Below, piece after piece: positions 1 through 8,612 of a stretch of DNA of 64,000 nt. This DNA is from Faecalicatena faecalis. GTDB taxonomy: Bacteria > Bacillota > Clostridia > Lachnospirales > Lachnospiraceae. Below the pieces are notes generated by a model, which saw only the letters and a list, made by a program, of their open reading frames with translations, ran no database searches and was not told the DNA's origin. The DNA lies in NCBI RefSeq assembly GCF_012524165.2, contig NZ_JABACJ020000002.1, forward strand, positions 1-64,000. Reading direction: 5' to 3'. Position 1 is the stretch's first letter, and each line of letters begins with the position of its first letter. A program made the translations under genes and the position numbers.

Positions 1-5
1 TTCAT

Positions 6-30
6 GGGCAGGCAGATCACCTGCCTGCCC
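6..30 (-). terminator. GC-rich hairpin, likely terminator
   Basis: A perfect 9-bp inverted repeat (gggcaggca / tgcctgccc) with a 7-nt loop lies downstream of the truncated acetyltransferase on the minus strand. No clear T-run follows inside the window, so it could also be a plain palindrome or the stem of a unit that continues to the left. Confidence 0.45.
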
Positions 31-94
31 AAACACTAAATGACACAAATATGAGCTGTTTCCTGACAAATAAAAAAGTCAGTTTGGTGACAGT

Positions 95-265
95 TCATGT
101 GAGCAGTAACACCTTAGAGGGCTGTTTTCCCCAATATTTATATATTGATAAATCACTAATCCACTCTTTTAAATCTTCAATATCATTTGGAGTTAAGACT
201 CTTAACATAAGATGTTCTGTATCAATCGTTGGTTTTTCATATACAAAATCCTGTAAACTCATCAT
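95..265 (-). pseudogene. Truncated GNAT-family N-acetyltransferase
   Basis: The reading frame starts with MMSLQDFVYEKPTI and contains the RimJ/RimL-like N-terminal pattern TEHLMLRVLTPNDIEDL, then IYKYWGKQPSK, before an abrupt unrelated tail (VLLLT) and a TGA. Only 56 residues remain of a family usually about 170 long, so the acetyl-CoA binding core is missing. A strong Shine-Dalgarno (AGGAGTG) overlaps the stop of the upstream trmO-like gene, so the two genes were once cotranscribed. The break after residue 51 marks a deletion or insertion junction. Family assignment rests on the N-terminal motif only. Confidence 0.65.
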
Positions 266-274
266 TCTTCACTC

Positions 275-751
275 CTAAAAATTAAATTCATTTTCCCAGG
301 CAAAGGAAGCGGATTGTTCTAAGCTTTTCGGCCAATGATTACACCACTCTGGCACAACAGGCACTTCAACTCTATCCAGACTAGGCGTGTAAGGTTTAAT
401 ATCAAGTAATGGGGTGTTATCATTAGCATCAATATATCCAATTTGTATGATACCATTTTGATAATCAATTTTAATAACCTCTACTACCGTTAATGCAATA
501 GGGTTTGGTCGTATTGGCGATCTTGTAGCAAAAATGCCCATTTGTTCGGGAGCATTTTTGTAAGGCTGATCTGTTACTAATGTAGACCTAAATTGCTCAC
601 TATCAAAATCACTGAACCACCAAAACACATTGATATGGCTAAAACCCTCAAGTGCTTTTAAAGCTGGTATAAATTGTGGCTCAAGTTTAATAAACACCCC
701 CTCCTCGTTGTTACAGATAACTCCAATTGAATTTACTTTATATATCGTCAT
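275..751 (-). CDS. trmO: TrmO/TsaA-family tRNA (t6A) methyltransferase-like protein
   Basis: This 158-residue protein carries the hallmarks of the UPF0066/TsaA family: FATRSPIRPNP in the middle and DIKPYTPSLDR towards the C-terminus. In E. coli TrmO the family uses S-adenosylmethionine to methylate N6-threonylcarbamoyladenosine at tRNA position 37. The protein is single-domain, lacks the C-terminal extension of the enterobacterial enzyme, and has the usual length of the short Gram-positive and archaeal members. Its start has a good ribosome binding site (ggaggaaaaaaat). It lies 79 bp downstream of the MerR regulator on the same strand and just upstream of the truncated acetyltransferase, so it may be expressed with the regulator. 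The family is confident; the exact tRNA substrate is inferred. Confidence 0.85.
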   Translation of the reverse strand: MTIYKVNSIGVICNNEEGVFIKLEPQFIPALKALEGFSHINVFWWFSDFDSEQFRSTLVTDQPYKNAPEQMGIFATRSPIRPNPIALTVVEVIKIDYQNGIIQIGYIDANDNTPLLDIKPYTPSLDRVEVPVVPEWCNHWPKSLEQSASFAWENEFNF

Positions 752-829
752 ATTTTTTTCCTCCTTCTATTTATCTGTAATCAAACAGTAAACCCTCACA
801 CCATGTGAGAGTCAATAAAAAACGTCTTG

Positions 830-1666
830 CTAATTATCACAAGACATTTTTTCCATTCTTTTCAACGGTATTTGAATTTCAGTTAGATATTTTTGTGGAT
901 CTACTTCATTCCAAGGACCACGGTGTACAATTTGTCTGTTTTCACCATACATCGTGTACTGACTGTTTTTTTGAAGCCATTTGGCAAACACATTATATGC
1001 AATAGATATATTAGAGAAATCACCATAAACCATAGTGCAAGCCATGATAGGGACAGGGTTCGTATAATAGAATTTAAAGCTGCCTATATCTTGTCCAGAC
1101 TTATTTACCTTTGCACATAATTCAACATCTACATTTTCTTCTCGATAATCCTCATCATGGTAAATGGAGAATGTATCTTCTGAAAGGTCAATGTTTCTTT
1201 CTTTAGCAAAATCGGATAATTCTTTCCACAGTTCACCCTCTGCATAATAATTAGGTATTACTTTTCTAAGTGACAAAACGTAATAACTGGGAATAGACTT
1301 AATGGAAACATTATAATGTATCTCATTTTTTCCGTTCAATAATTCTTGTTTTGCTGTTTCGATTTTCATTAACTTTTCTTGTTCTAGCTGCATATTCTTT
1401 TTTATTTCACACTGTTTTTTCTCAAGCAGTTCAATTGTTAAAGTGTTGTCATCACAACTCAGTGCGATGGCTATTTCAGATACATTAAATCCGCTATCAC
1501 GTAGATATATGATTTTGTTTAAAGTAGGAATTTGTTCAACAGAGTACATACGGTATCCTGTCCAAGTGTCAATTTCAGCAGGTTTTAAAAGACCTGTTTC
1601 ATCATAATATCGTAACATCCGAACAGATACTTGTATTAATTTTGAAAACTCACCAATTCTAAACAT
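830..1666 (-). CDS. MerR-family transcriptional regulator with GyrI-like effector domain
   Basis: Residues 1-70 form a MerR winged helix (FRIGEFSKLIQVSVRMLRYY, then DETGLLKPAEID and YRMYSVEQI). A short coiled coil (about 75-110) rich in Glu and Lys follows. Residues 120-278 resemble the GyrI/BmrR-type small-molecule binding domain. Such proteins twist promoters with long spacers and often activate drug-efflux or detoxification genes. A near-consensus promoter lies directly upstream. The only gene downstream is trmO-like plus a truncated acetyltransferase, so its natural target is probably lost or lies elsewhere. The ligand cannot be told from the sequence. Confidence 0.85.
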   Translation of the reverse strand: MFRIGEFSKLIQVSVRMLRYYDETGLLKPAEIDTWTGYRMYSVEQIPTLNKIIYLRDSGFNVSEIAIALSCDDNTLTIELLEKKQCEIKKNMQLEQEKLMKIETAKQELLNGKNEIHYNVSIKSIPSYYVLSLRKVIPNYYAEGELWKELSDFAKERNIDLSEDTFSIYHDEDYREENVDVELCAKVNKSGQDIGSFKFYYTNPVPIMACTMVYGDFSNISIAYNVFAKWLQKNSQYTMYGENRQIVHRGPWNEVDPQKYLTEIQIPLKRMEKMSCDN

Positions 1667-1690
1667 TCTATCCCTCCATTCCTACCACTG

Positions 1691-1719
1691 ATTATAGATG
1701 TTGTTTTTTTATACTTCAA
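1691..1719 (-). promoter_or_regulatory. Promoter of the merR gene
   Basis: Minus-strand TTGAAG (1714-1719) and TATAAT (1691-1696) are separated by exactly 17 nt, about 25 bp upstream of the merR start. The 17-nt spacer is the standard sigma-A spacing rather than the 19-20 nt typical of MerR-controlled promoters. Confidence 0.7.
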
Positions 1720-1817
1720 TAAGAAAAGACTCATCATAGAAGTATACAACACGTCTCTATCGAAACTATGGAATTTTTGCAGGATAGTTTGTTTTATCTT
1801 CTATATAATATACTTTT

Positions 1818-2126
1818 TGTTCTTATGCAATCGCAGCCAGGGAAAGCCTGTACCACGAAAAACAACGTGTTTATAAGGCTTTTCGCCTATGTTGTTCTTA
1901 TGAGGTTGCAGCAGAACAAAAAGCCAGAACCACCTACGATAATATCCTGCGGCTTGTCAAGGACCCTGAGGTATGTGAACCGATCCGCTTCCTGCGTGCA
2001 CGTGAAGTCGTTCATTATCAGCGTTTTGGTGAAAGCCTTAGAATCGTTCAGGATCATTTGGACAGTAAAAACTTCTATGCCATCAATCCTGAATTCGATA
2101 TACGTCAGGATGGAAATTGTAGATAA
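1818..2126 (+). pseudogene. C-terminal remnant of manganese catalase (CotJC-like)
   Basis: A plus-strand frame reads AARESLYHEKQRVYKAF, then EVAAEQKARTTYDNILRLV, then EPIRFLRAREVVHYQRFGES, and ends with a TAA at 2124. The AEQKAR and REVVHYQRFGE blocks match the second half of the di-manganese catalase/CotJC spore-coat family, including a metal-ligand-like Glu-Val-Val-His. There is no start codon and a TAA lies just upstream (1806), so only about the last 100 residues remain. It is opposite in strand to its neighbours and fills most of the 1667-2202 gap. Confidence 0.65.
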
Positions 2127-2151
2127 CAGCAGAAAAACTCTTTCATCAAGC

Positions 2152-2185
2152 AAAAAAGACGGCTTAAACACAGCCGTCTCTTTTG
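2152..2185 (-). terminator. Terminator of the htrA-like gene
   Basis: A gacggct/agccgtc stem follows the protease stop on the minus strand, with a T-run at the end (cttttttgc). Flanking A and T runs on both sides mean it could also stop the plus-strand catalase remnant. Confidence 0.75.
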
Positions 2186-2202
2186 CTTCAAGAGCTTTCC
2201 TT

Positions 2203-3513
2203 TTACTCAGATTTTGCTCCCAATACCACATCATAGGATTTTTCTACATATTCCCCGCTATTCCCCGGAACCTGTACGGTCAATTTCACCTTTTCACCTT
2301 TTGCATAATATTTCAGTTGTTCCTGCAGGGTATTCATACTATCAATTGTTGTACCATTCAATTCTGTAATGATGCAGCCTTTGGTCATGCCTGCGTCTTT
2401 GGCGCCGCCTCCATTACTGACATCTGTGACATATACGCCCAGAGGCATGCTGAATCTCTCTGCGTATTCGGATGTTACATCAAAACCGGTAATCCCGAGA
2501 TATCCTCTGTCTGCCTCGGCGACCTTGGTCTTAGTCTTCTGGTTCATCAAATTCGTAATAATATCTGACACATCACTGATCGGGATGGCATATCCGACAC
2601 CTTCCACAGAACTTCCGACCAGCTTTGCGGAGTTGATTCCAATGACCTCGCCACTTGCATTGACAAGGGCACCGCCGCTGTTGCCTGGATTAATTGCTGC
2701 ATCTGTCTGAATCAGCTTGACATCACTGGTCTTTGTCTCCCCAGTCATCTGATCCGTTGTCGTGCTCTCACGGTCTGTGGCACTGATAACGCCCGTTGTA
2801 ACGGACTGTCCATAACCAAGTGCATTTCCGATTGCAATGGCCGGCTCTCCTACCTGAATCTTTGAAGAATCACCTAGTGTAGCAACTGCAATTGCATCCA
2901 TTGTACTATCGGATATTGAACTGAGCGGAACTGCGATCACTGCCAGGTCATGTGCCGGATCTGTTCCCTTAATGTCTGCTTCCAGACTCGTATTGTCATT
3001 GAATGTTACGGTCAACGTCTCGCTGCCCTCTACCACATGGTTATTGGTCACGATCAGCAGTTCCTTATCATTCTGTGAAATAATGATTCCTGTACCAGCA
3101 CTCTTACTCTCCTGCTGGGAAACTCCACCGAAGAAATCCTGTACCTGCTGCACGCTCATGTTCGTGATAGATACAACAGAAGGCATCACACTCTTTACAA
3201 TGCCTGATACATCGGAGGTCACTACATTGGAGGTCTTCGTCAGGGATGCATTACTGACCGGAGCTGCTGTCTTCGTGGAGCTGACTGTGCTGTCATTGAG
3301 TCCAAGCAGCTTGCTTCCAACGATGTTGGAGGTAATAAATGTGGCACTTGATACCACTCCAAAAAGCAGGGCGCATCCGGTTACTACTACAGCCTTTGGC
3401 ATCTTCTTTTTCTGTTTCGGTTTTTTTTCCGGGCCGTCAAAATTCTGCTGGTTATTATACTGAGCATTCCCCTGCTGTCCTTCGGGATTGTAATAATTAT
3501 ATTGGTTTTCCAT
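2203..3513 (-). CDS. htrA: HtrA/DegP-type membrane-anchored serine protease
   Basis: This 436-residue protein is a quality-control protease acting on the outer face of the membrane. The N-terminus is cytoplasmic and Asn/Gln-rich, followed by a basic stretch and one membrane segment (about 40-62). The S1C protease domain covers roughly 100-325, with the triad visible as His159 (TNNHVV), Asp189 (HDLAV) and Ser279 (NPGNSGGAL). A PDZ domain follows (about 335-430). Length and order match Gram-positive HtrA. A ribosome binding site (aaggaatttgt) supports the start. It is the last gene before a strong terminator and has about 100 bp of its own upstream DNA, so it may be expressed separately from glmS. 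A CssRS-type stress control is typical of the family, but no such site is evident here. Confidence 0.93.
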   Translation of the reverse strand: MENQYNYYNPEGQQGNAQYNNQQNFDGPEKKPKQKKKMPKAVVVTGCALLFGVVSSATFITSNIVGSKLLGLNDSTVSSTKTAAPVSNASLTKTSNVVTSDVSGIVKSVMPSVVSITNMSVQQVQDFFGGVSQQESKSAGTGIIISQNDKELLIVTNNHVVEGSETLTVTFNDNTSLEADIKGTDPAHDLAVIAVPLSSISDSTMDAIAVATLGDSSKIQVGEPAIAIGNALGYGQSVTTGVISATDRESTTTDQMTGETKTSDVKLIQTDAAINPGNSGGALVNASGEVIGINSAKLVGSSVEGVGYAIPISDVSDIITNLMNQKTKTKVAEADRGYLGITGFDVTSEYAERFSMPLGVYVTDVSNGGGAKDAGMTKGCIITELNGTTIDSMNTLQEQLKYYAKGEKVKLTVQVPGNSGEYVEKSYDVVLGAKSE

Positions 3514-3614
3514 ACAAATTCCTTCTTTCTCTTGTATTTTATATTGATATCATAACGGGTCTTTGTGATGGAATTGTGTTCATTTATTTAACAAACTTTG
3601 AAACAATCAATTAT

Positions 3615-5441
3615 TTACTCAACTGTTACCGATTTAGCCAGGTTCCTTGGTTTATCCACGTCACAGCCTCTGCCCACTGAAATATAGTACCCGAACAATT
3701 GCAGTGGAATAATCGCAAGAGAATTTGTGAAATATTGATTCGTTTCCGGGATATAGATCACATAATCGGCAGCGCGTTCCACTTCATCATTTCCTTCATT
3801 CGTCACAGCCAGGACAAAAGCTCCCCTGGTGCGCACTTCTACCATATTGCTGATCATCTTTTTATACAGGTCTTCCTGCGTCAGCACGGCTGCAACTAGT
3901 GTTCCTTCTTCAATCAGAGAAATCGTGCCATGCTTAAGCTCGCCTGCGGCGTATGCTTCCGAATGGATATAAGAAATCTCCTTAAGCTTTAGAGACCCTT
4001 CCATCGAAATAGCGTAGTCAATCCCTCTTCCGATAAAAAATACGTCTCTGGCAGCAAGATAACGGTTCGCGAACTTCTGGATTCGATTCTGATTATTTAA
4101 AAGCAGTTCAATCTGATCTGGAAGCCGCTTCATGTCTTCTATGTATCTTTTCATTTCATTTTCGGTTACCTGACCACGGACTTTTGCAAATTTCATAGCC
4201 AGAAGATACATTGCAATCAATTGACAGGAATAAGCCTTTGTGGTCGCTACCGCAATCTCAGGGCCTGCCCAGGTATACATTACATTATCTGCCTCTCTGG
4301 CGATCGAACTTCCTACCACATTAACAATTCCCAGGACTCTAGCTCCTCTGGCCTTTGATTCTCTGAGTGCAGCAAGCGAATCCGCTGTTTCACCTGACTG
4401 GCTGATGATTACCACTAAGGTCCCCTCATCTATGATTGGATCACGATAACGGTACTCAGATGCCACGTCCACTTCCACCGGGATTCTTGCCATCCCCTCA
4501 AATACGTATTTGCTCGTTACCCCTGCATGATATGCAGAGCCGCAGGCTACGATCATGATCTTGCGGATCGCACGAATCTCCTCATCTGTCATACCCAATT
4601 CTTCTATCACAATATCGTTCCCTTTGATTCTTGGTGAAAAGGTATCTGTGACAGCCTTAGGCTGTTCATACATCTCTTTCAGCATAAAGTGCTCATAACC
4701 GCCTTTTTCTGCGGCATCCACGTCCCAATCGATGTGGGTAGATTCTTTCTCGATCTGTTCCTCGTCCACATTAAAGAACTCCATAGAATCCTTTGTCATA
4801 CGAACAATTTCTTCATTTTCTATAAAATAGACATCTCTGGTGTACTTTAAGACTGCCGGAACATCTGAGGCGATGATGCATCCCCTCTCTGACTCTCCCA
4901 CGATCAGCGGGCTGTCCTTACGTACTGCATACAACTCATCCGGGTGGTCCTTAAACATGATCCCCAGTGCATAAGAACCCTCCATACGATGCATGATCTT
5001 CGTGATTGTCTGAAGAGGATTTCCATGGTAATAGTAATCCAGCAAGTGTGCAATTACCTCTGTATCCGTATCTGAAATGAACTCATATCCTTTGGCTGTC
5101 AATTTCTTCTTAAGCTTTAGATAATTTTCTATGATTCCATTGTGTACTACAACAATGCTCTGGTCTTTATTAAAATGAGGATGCGCATTAATGTCTGACG
5201 GTTCCCCGTGGGTCGCCCATCTGGTATGACCAATTCCAATCATTCCCGGCATCATTTCACCGTCATGGGTCAATTCACTTAATACTTTCAGCCTCCCCTT
5301 GGACTTCTTCATTCCAATCTCTTCCCCATTATAAACAGCGATTCCCGCTGAATCATATCCCCGATACTCCAATTTAGATAAACCGTCTAACAAGATTGGG
5401 GCTGCCTGCTTTTCACCTACGTATCCAACTATTCCACACAT
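3615..5441 (-). CDS. glmS: Glutamine--fructose-6-phosphate aminotransferase
   Basis: GlmS makes glucosamine-6-phosphate from fructose-6-phosphate and glutamine, the first step towards UDP-GlcNAc. The 608 residues have the expected order: an N-terminal glutaminase domain beginning MCGIVGYVG, with the nucleophile Cys2 exposed after Met removal, GHTRWATHG and VVVHNGIIENY; then two SIS sugar-isomerase domains, the first with SQSGETADSL and the second ending in KPRNLAKSVTVE. It closes a very long glycan-synthesis gene run on the same strand, 48 bp behind a glycosyltransferase, which fits a role in supplying amino sugar. The short upstream gap leaves no room for the glmS ribozyme seen in many Firmicutes. 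Confidence 0.97.
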   Translation of the reverse strand: MCGIVGYVGEKQAAPILLDGLSKLEYRGYDSAGIAVYNGEEIGMKKSKGRLKVLSELTHDGEMMPGMIGIGHTRWATHGEPSDINAHPHFNKDQSIVVVHNGIIENYLKLKKKLTAKGYEFISDTDTEVIAHLLDYYYHGNPLQTITKIMHRMEGSYALGIMFKDHPDELYAVRKDSPLIVGESERGCIIASDVPAVLKYTRDVYFIENEEIVRMTKDSMEFFNVDEEQIEKESTHIDWDVDAAEKGGYEHFMLKEMYEQPKAVTDTFSPRIKGNDIVIEELGMTDEEIRAIRKIMIVACGSAYHAGVTSKYVFEGMARIPVEVDVASEYRYRDPIIDEGTLVVIISQSGETADSLAALRESKARGARVLGIVNVVGSSIAREADNVMYTWAGPEIAVATTKAYSCQLIAMYLLAMKFAKVRGQVTENEMKRYIEDMKRLPDQIELLLNNQNRIQKFANRYLAARDVFFIGRGIDYAISMEGSLKLKEISYIHSEAYAAGELKHGTISLIEEGTLVAAVLTQEDLYKKMISNMVEVRTRGAFVLAVTNEGNDEVERAADYVIYIPETNQYFTNSLAIIPLQLFGYYISVGRGCDVDKPRNLAKSVTVE

Positions 5442-5489
5442 AATGTACTCCCTTCTTCCAGTAAAATGATCAAGTATATGAGTTGTCTG

Positions 5490-7979
5490 TTATGCTAATG
5501 TAAATGGTGCTTGATTAATTGCAAAATTAGGATTGTAATATGGATCTCCGTCCTTCAATATTCCAGGCCATTTTTTTTGAAATTTTTCAACTTCGTCTTC
5601 AAATCTCTTTAATTTTTCAGGGGTGTCTTCATACCCTCTTGATTTGGACTCATAATGATACCATTCTGAAAACGCATTATAAACAACAAGTTTCTCTTCT
5701 GCGCGCAATTTCAAACAAAAATCGACATCATTACATGCCACTGCAAACTGTTCGTCAAATCCGCCCACCTGCTCAAAAGTTTTTTTCTTTGTCAATAAGC
5801 ATGCAGCTGTCACAGCACTATAATTGCAGTTAATCCTAGCTCTTACCATATACCCATAATCATCTCGACCAATTCCTGTATTGACATGACCAGCATAATT
5901 TCCAAAACCTATTACAATTCCGGCGTGCTGCACAGTATCATCTTCATACAACAACTTAGCTCCAACAGCTCCAACTTCATCGCGCAGACATATTCCAACC
6001 ATTTCGGAAAGAGCTGTTTCTGTAATCATTTCAGTATCGTTATTCAAAAAGAGAAGATAGTCTCCTGTTGCATATTGAACACCAAAATTATTGATAGCAG
6101 AATAATTAAATATTCCATCCCAAGTCACTACTTTAATATTTTCAAAATTTTCTTCTAGTGTTTTATAAAAGTTAAACGTCTCCTCTTCAACACTATTATT
6201 CTCTACAATAATAAATTCGTAGTTCTTATAAGTACTCTTTGTCTGAATAGATTTTATACATGTATCTAAATCTTTAACATGATCCTTATTAGGTATGATA
6301 ATTGATAGTTTAGGTTCATCTACTACTTCATATTTCACATGATACATTCCCCATAATCCTACATGCTCTACTGTTGCTTTAATTCCCACTCTCTTCAAAT
6401 GCTCCTCAATAGCATGCTTTCCTGCTTCATAAGCATACATTTTACTGGAGGGATCACCAGCAACAGAATTTTCATGAATCCTCCAATGATAAAGGACTTT
6501 AGGAATATGTTTAATACTTTCTGCATTTTCAATACACCGGAACATAAGATCATAATCCTGCGAACCATCAAATTCACTTCTAAAGCCACCGATTTTTTTA
6601 ATAATATCTGTTTTTACAACGAAAAAATGGGTAATATAGTTATGGGAACGGAATAAATCCATACTAAAATCAGGTTTAAAATTAGGGTCATTAAATGCCG
6701 TGCCATCCCCTGACATTTTATCCTCATCCGTATAAAGAATATCATAATGTACTTTCTGTAATGCATGTACAACCTCATAAAGTGCATTTGGTGTTAATAC
6801 ATCATCATGATCAAAAAGTCCTACATATTCTCCCGTTGTCATTTCCAAAGCTGCATTAGTATTTCCCGATATTCCTAAATTATCTTCCAAAATTTTAAAA
6901 CGAACTCTCTCATCACAATCAGCATATTCTTTTAAAATCTTCTCAACGCTCTTATCTCCGCCACTTCCGTCAGCAATGCATAATTCCCAATTCGTATAGC
7001 TTTGGTTAACTACAGATTCAATCATTTCTCTCAAGAAAACTTCTGGTGTTTTATAAGTCGGAACAATTATACTAATCTTAGGTGTCCAATACAGCCTTTC
7101 ATTTCTTTGTCTTTTAAGTTCTTCTTCTGTCACTCTGTTTTCTTCAAACCATTTTTGATAGTCTTTACCTTTATTTAAAAAAGAAATAATTTGTTTCCTA
7201 AACCCTCTTATTCCATGTTTCTTAACAAAATGTATCCCCTTTTCTATATTCTCTTTGTTTAGAGATTTCACAAATTTCGCTAAATAACTTTTTACCTTTT
7301 CCGCATTCTCATATTTCCTAATTTGTTCAACATCTAAAGGTATTTTCTTTCTTTTTATTCCATCCTCTATTACCAAAATATAAGTACGATTAGGTTCATG
7401 GATAAACTCAAACGTAAAGCCACAATTAATATCTTCTTTTCCGATAAAGCCAGCATTTAAAATATCATTTCTCTTTTGTCTCTGAAGCCTGACCTCTACA
7501 TCTTTGCCACTATCTTTTTCCTTGACCCGTATCGTAACTCCATCACTACCTTTTATTGAAGTGGCCCATCCTGAACCTAATATCTTTAATTGGTCTGCAT
7601 GTACATAATCTAGTCTATAGGAAATAGTACTATCATCTATGCTTTTTTCTATCCTCTTCCTATCTAAATAAACTATACACTTCTGTTCCTTTTCACTAAC
7701 TAGATAAAGTCTAAATTTTTCCGGATTTATCCCTTCTTGTACATATACCTTAATATGAACACCACAATCTGCAGGCACTTTAAACTTATTTTTGAACTTT
7801 TCCTGAACATCTGGACGTATAATCGTTTTAATACTACATTCAACTGGCTTACCATTGATTTCTGCTCTATATGAAAATTTCCTCCCCTGCTCTTCAAAAC
7901 ACCATCCATTAATTCGTATATATCTTTCGTTGGGTTTTATACGATATTTTTTTTGATCAATATAATATCTGTATGTCAT
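5490..7979 (-). CDS. Two-domain family 2 glycosyltransferase
   Basis: An 829-residue cytosolic enzyme with an N-terminal all-beta region (about 1-210) of unknown role and two consecutive GT2 catalytic domains. The first (about 300-530) contains PKISIIVPTYKTPE, GLFDHDDVL and YHWRIHENSV. The second (about 560-800) contains PKLSIIIPNKD, YLLFLNNDTEM and an NDVDFCLKLR motif. Both have the DxD-like nucleotide-sugar metal site (DHDD, NNDT), so it may add two sugars in turn, as in O-antigen/rhamnan synthases of the RfbN/WsaE type. It lies between a small membrane protein and glmS on one strand. Sugar specificity is not visible. The ribosome binding site is ggagaaaggaaagt. Confidence 0.88.
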   Translation of the reverse strand: MTYRYYIDQKKYRIKPNERYIRINGWCFEEQGRKFSYRAEINGKPVECSIKTIIRPDVQEKFKNKFKVPADCGVHIKVYVQEGINPEKFRLYLVSEKEQKCIVYLDRKRIEKSIDDSTISYRLDYVHADQLKILGSGWATSIKGSDGVTIRVKEKDSGKDVEVRLQRQKRNDILNAGFIGKEDINCGFTFEFIHEPNRTYILVIEDGIKRKKIPLDVEQIRKYENAEKVKSYLAKFVKSLNKENIEKGIHFVKKHGIRGFRKQIISFLNKGKDYQKWFEENRVTEEELKRQRNERLYWTPKISIIVPTYKTPEVFLREMIESVVNQSYTNWELCIADGSGGDKSVEKILKEYADCDERVRFKILEDNLGISGNTNAALEMTTGEYVGLFDHDDVLTPNALYEVVHALQKVHYDILYTDEDKMSGDGTAFNDPNFKPDFSMDLFRSHNYITHFFVVKTDIIKKIGGFRSEFDGSQDYDLMFRCIENAESIKHIPKVLYHWRIHENSVAGDPSSKMYAYEAGKHAIEEHLKRVGIKATVEHVGLWGMYHVKYEVVDEPKLSIIIPNKDHVKDLDTCIKSIQTKSTYKNYEFIIVENNSVEEETFNFYKTLEENFENIKVVTWDGIFNYSAINNFGVQYATGDYLLFLNNDTEMITETALSEMVGICLRDEVGAVGAKLLYEDDTVQHAGIVIGFGNYAGHVNTGIGRDDYGYMVRARINCNYSAVTAACLLTKKKTFEQVGGFDEQFAVACNDVDFCLKLRAEEKLVVYNAFSEWYHYESKSRGYEDTPEKLKRFEDEVEKFQKKWPGILKDGDPYYNPNFAINQAPFTLA

Positions 7980-8008
7980 TACATTACTTTCCTTTCTCCA
8001 TTTTCGCT

Positions 8009-8596
8009 CTATTTAAATAATTTATAAAGGAACTTAATGAAAAGCAATATATATATGATATATACTAACAAAACTATAAAGGTTTCTATATCAAATTTTT
8101 CTGTTACCGCTTTTATAATCAATGTTCCTGATGTTTCTTTATCATTAATACTCAATTTTGTCCCTGGTTTAGTCCCCTTCTGATAAAAGAATCCTATTCC
8201 TGCATCCTCACTCTCATTTTCAAATACTATTTTATAAGAACGACCTCGAGCATTCTGTAAAGTATCAAATTTAAAATAGTAAAATTTACTATTTTTAACT
8301 TCTTTAGCTGATACTTTCCCATTTAACAATACTTTATTACTTTCCTCATCAATTAAAGAATACTTCACAAATTTATCTTCTATATTACCTATAATCTGGC
8401 ATTTTGCTCTCACACCATCTAGTGTATCTTCTCTACAAATAAAAGATTGTTCAATATTAGCAACCGACCCCGTTGCCACATATTCACTATTATCAACCTC
8501 TCTATCATAAATTAGGTTATTCTTACCTATATGTGCATATAAAAAGGCAGCAACTACTACCAAAATTATAATTACTAAATTCTTAATTTTTTTCAT
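8009..8596 (-). CDS. Small membrane protein with two membrane segments, function unknown
   Basis: I do not recognise a family. The preferred start is the ATG at 8596 (MKKIKNLVII), which has AGAGGG at the right distance; a longer in-frame start at 8638 overlaps the ABC ATPase gene and lacks a good site. The 195-residue product has a membrane anchor at about 5-23, an outside domain of about 140 residues rich in beta strand, and a second membrane segment near the C-terminus (IETFIVLLVYIIYILLFIKF). It sits immediately after the exporter pair, and it overlaps the ATPase end if the longer start is used. An accessory role in export or sugar modification is possible but inferred from position only. 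Confidence 0.7.
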   Translation of the reverse strand: MKKIKNLVIIILVVVAAFLYAHIGKNNLIYDREVDNSEYVATGSVANIEQSFICREDTLDGVRAKCQIIGNIEDKFVKYSLIDEESNKVLLNGKVSAKEVKNSKFYYFKFDTLQNARGRSYKIVFENESEDAGIGFFYQKGTKPGTKLSINDKETSGTLIIKAVTEKFDIETFIVLLVYIIYILLFIKFLYKLFK

Positions 8597-8612
8597 ATTA
8601 TTCCCTCTATGA

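Noticed and set aside
1887-2234. 115-residue minus-strand ORF
   Set aside because: It is the antisense of the catalase remnant and lacks a ribosome site or recognisable motif.
1768-2568. 266-residue plus-strand ORF
   Set aside because: Its first part overlaps the catalase remnant in the wrong frame and the rest is antisense to htrA. Composition is not protein-like.
5441-5490. glmS ribozyme
   Set aside because: Only 48 bp lie between the glycosyltransferase gene and glmS, too short for the ribozyme fold.
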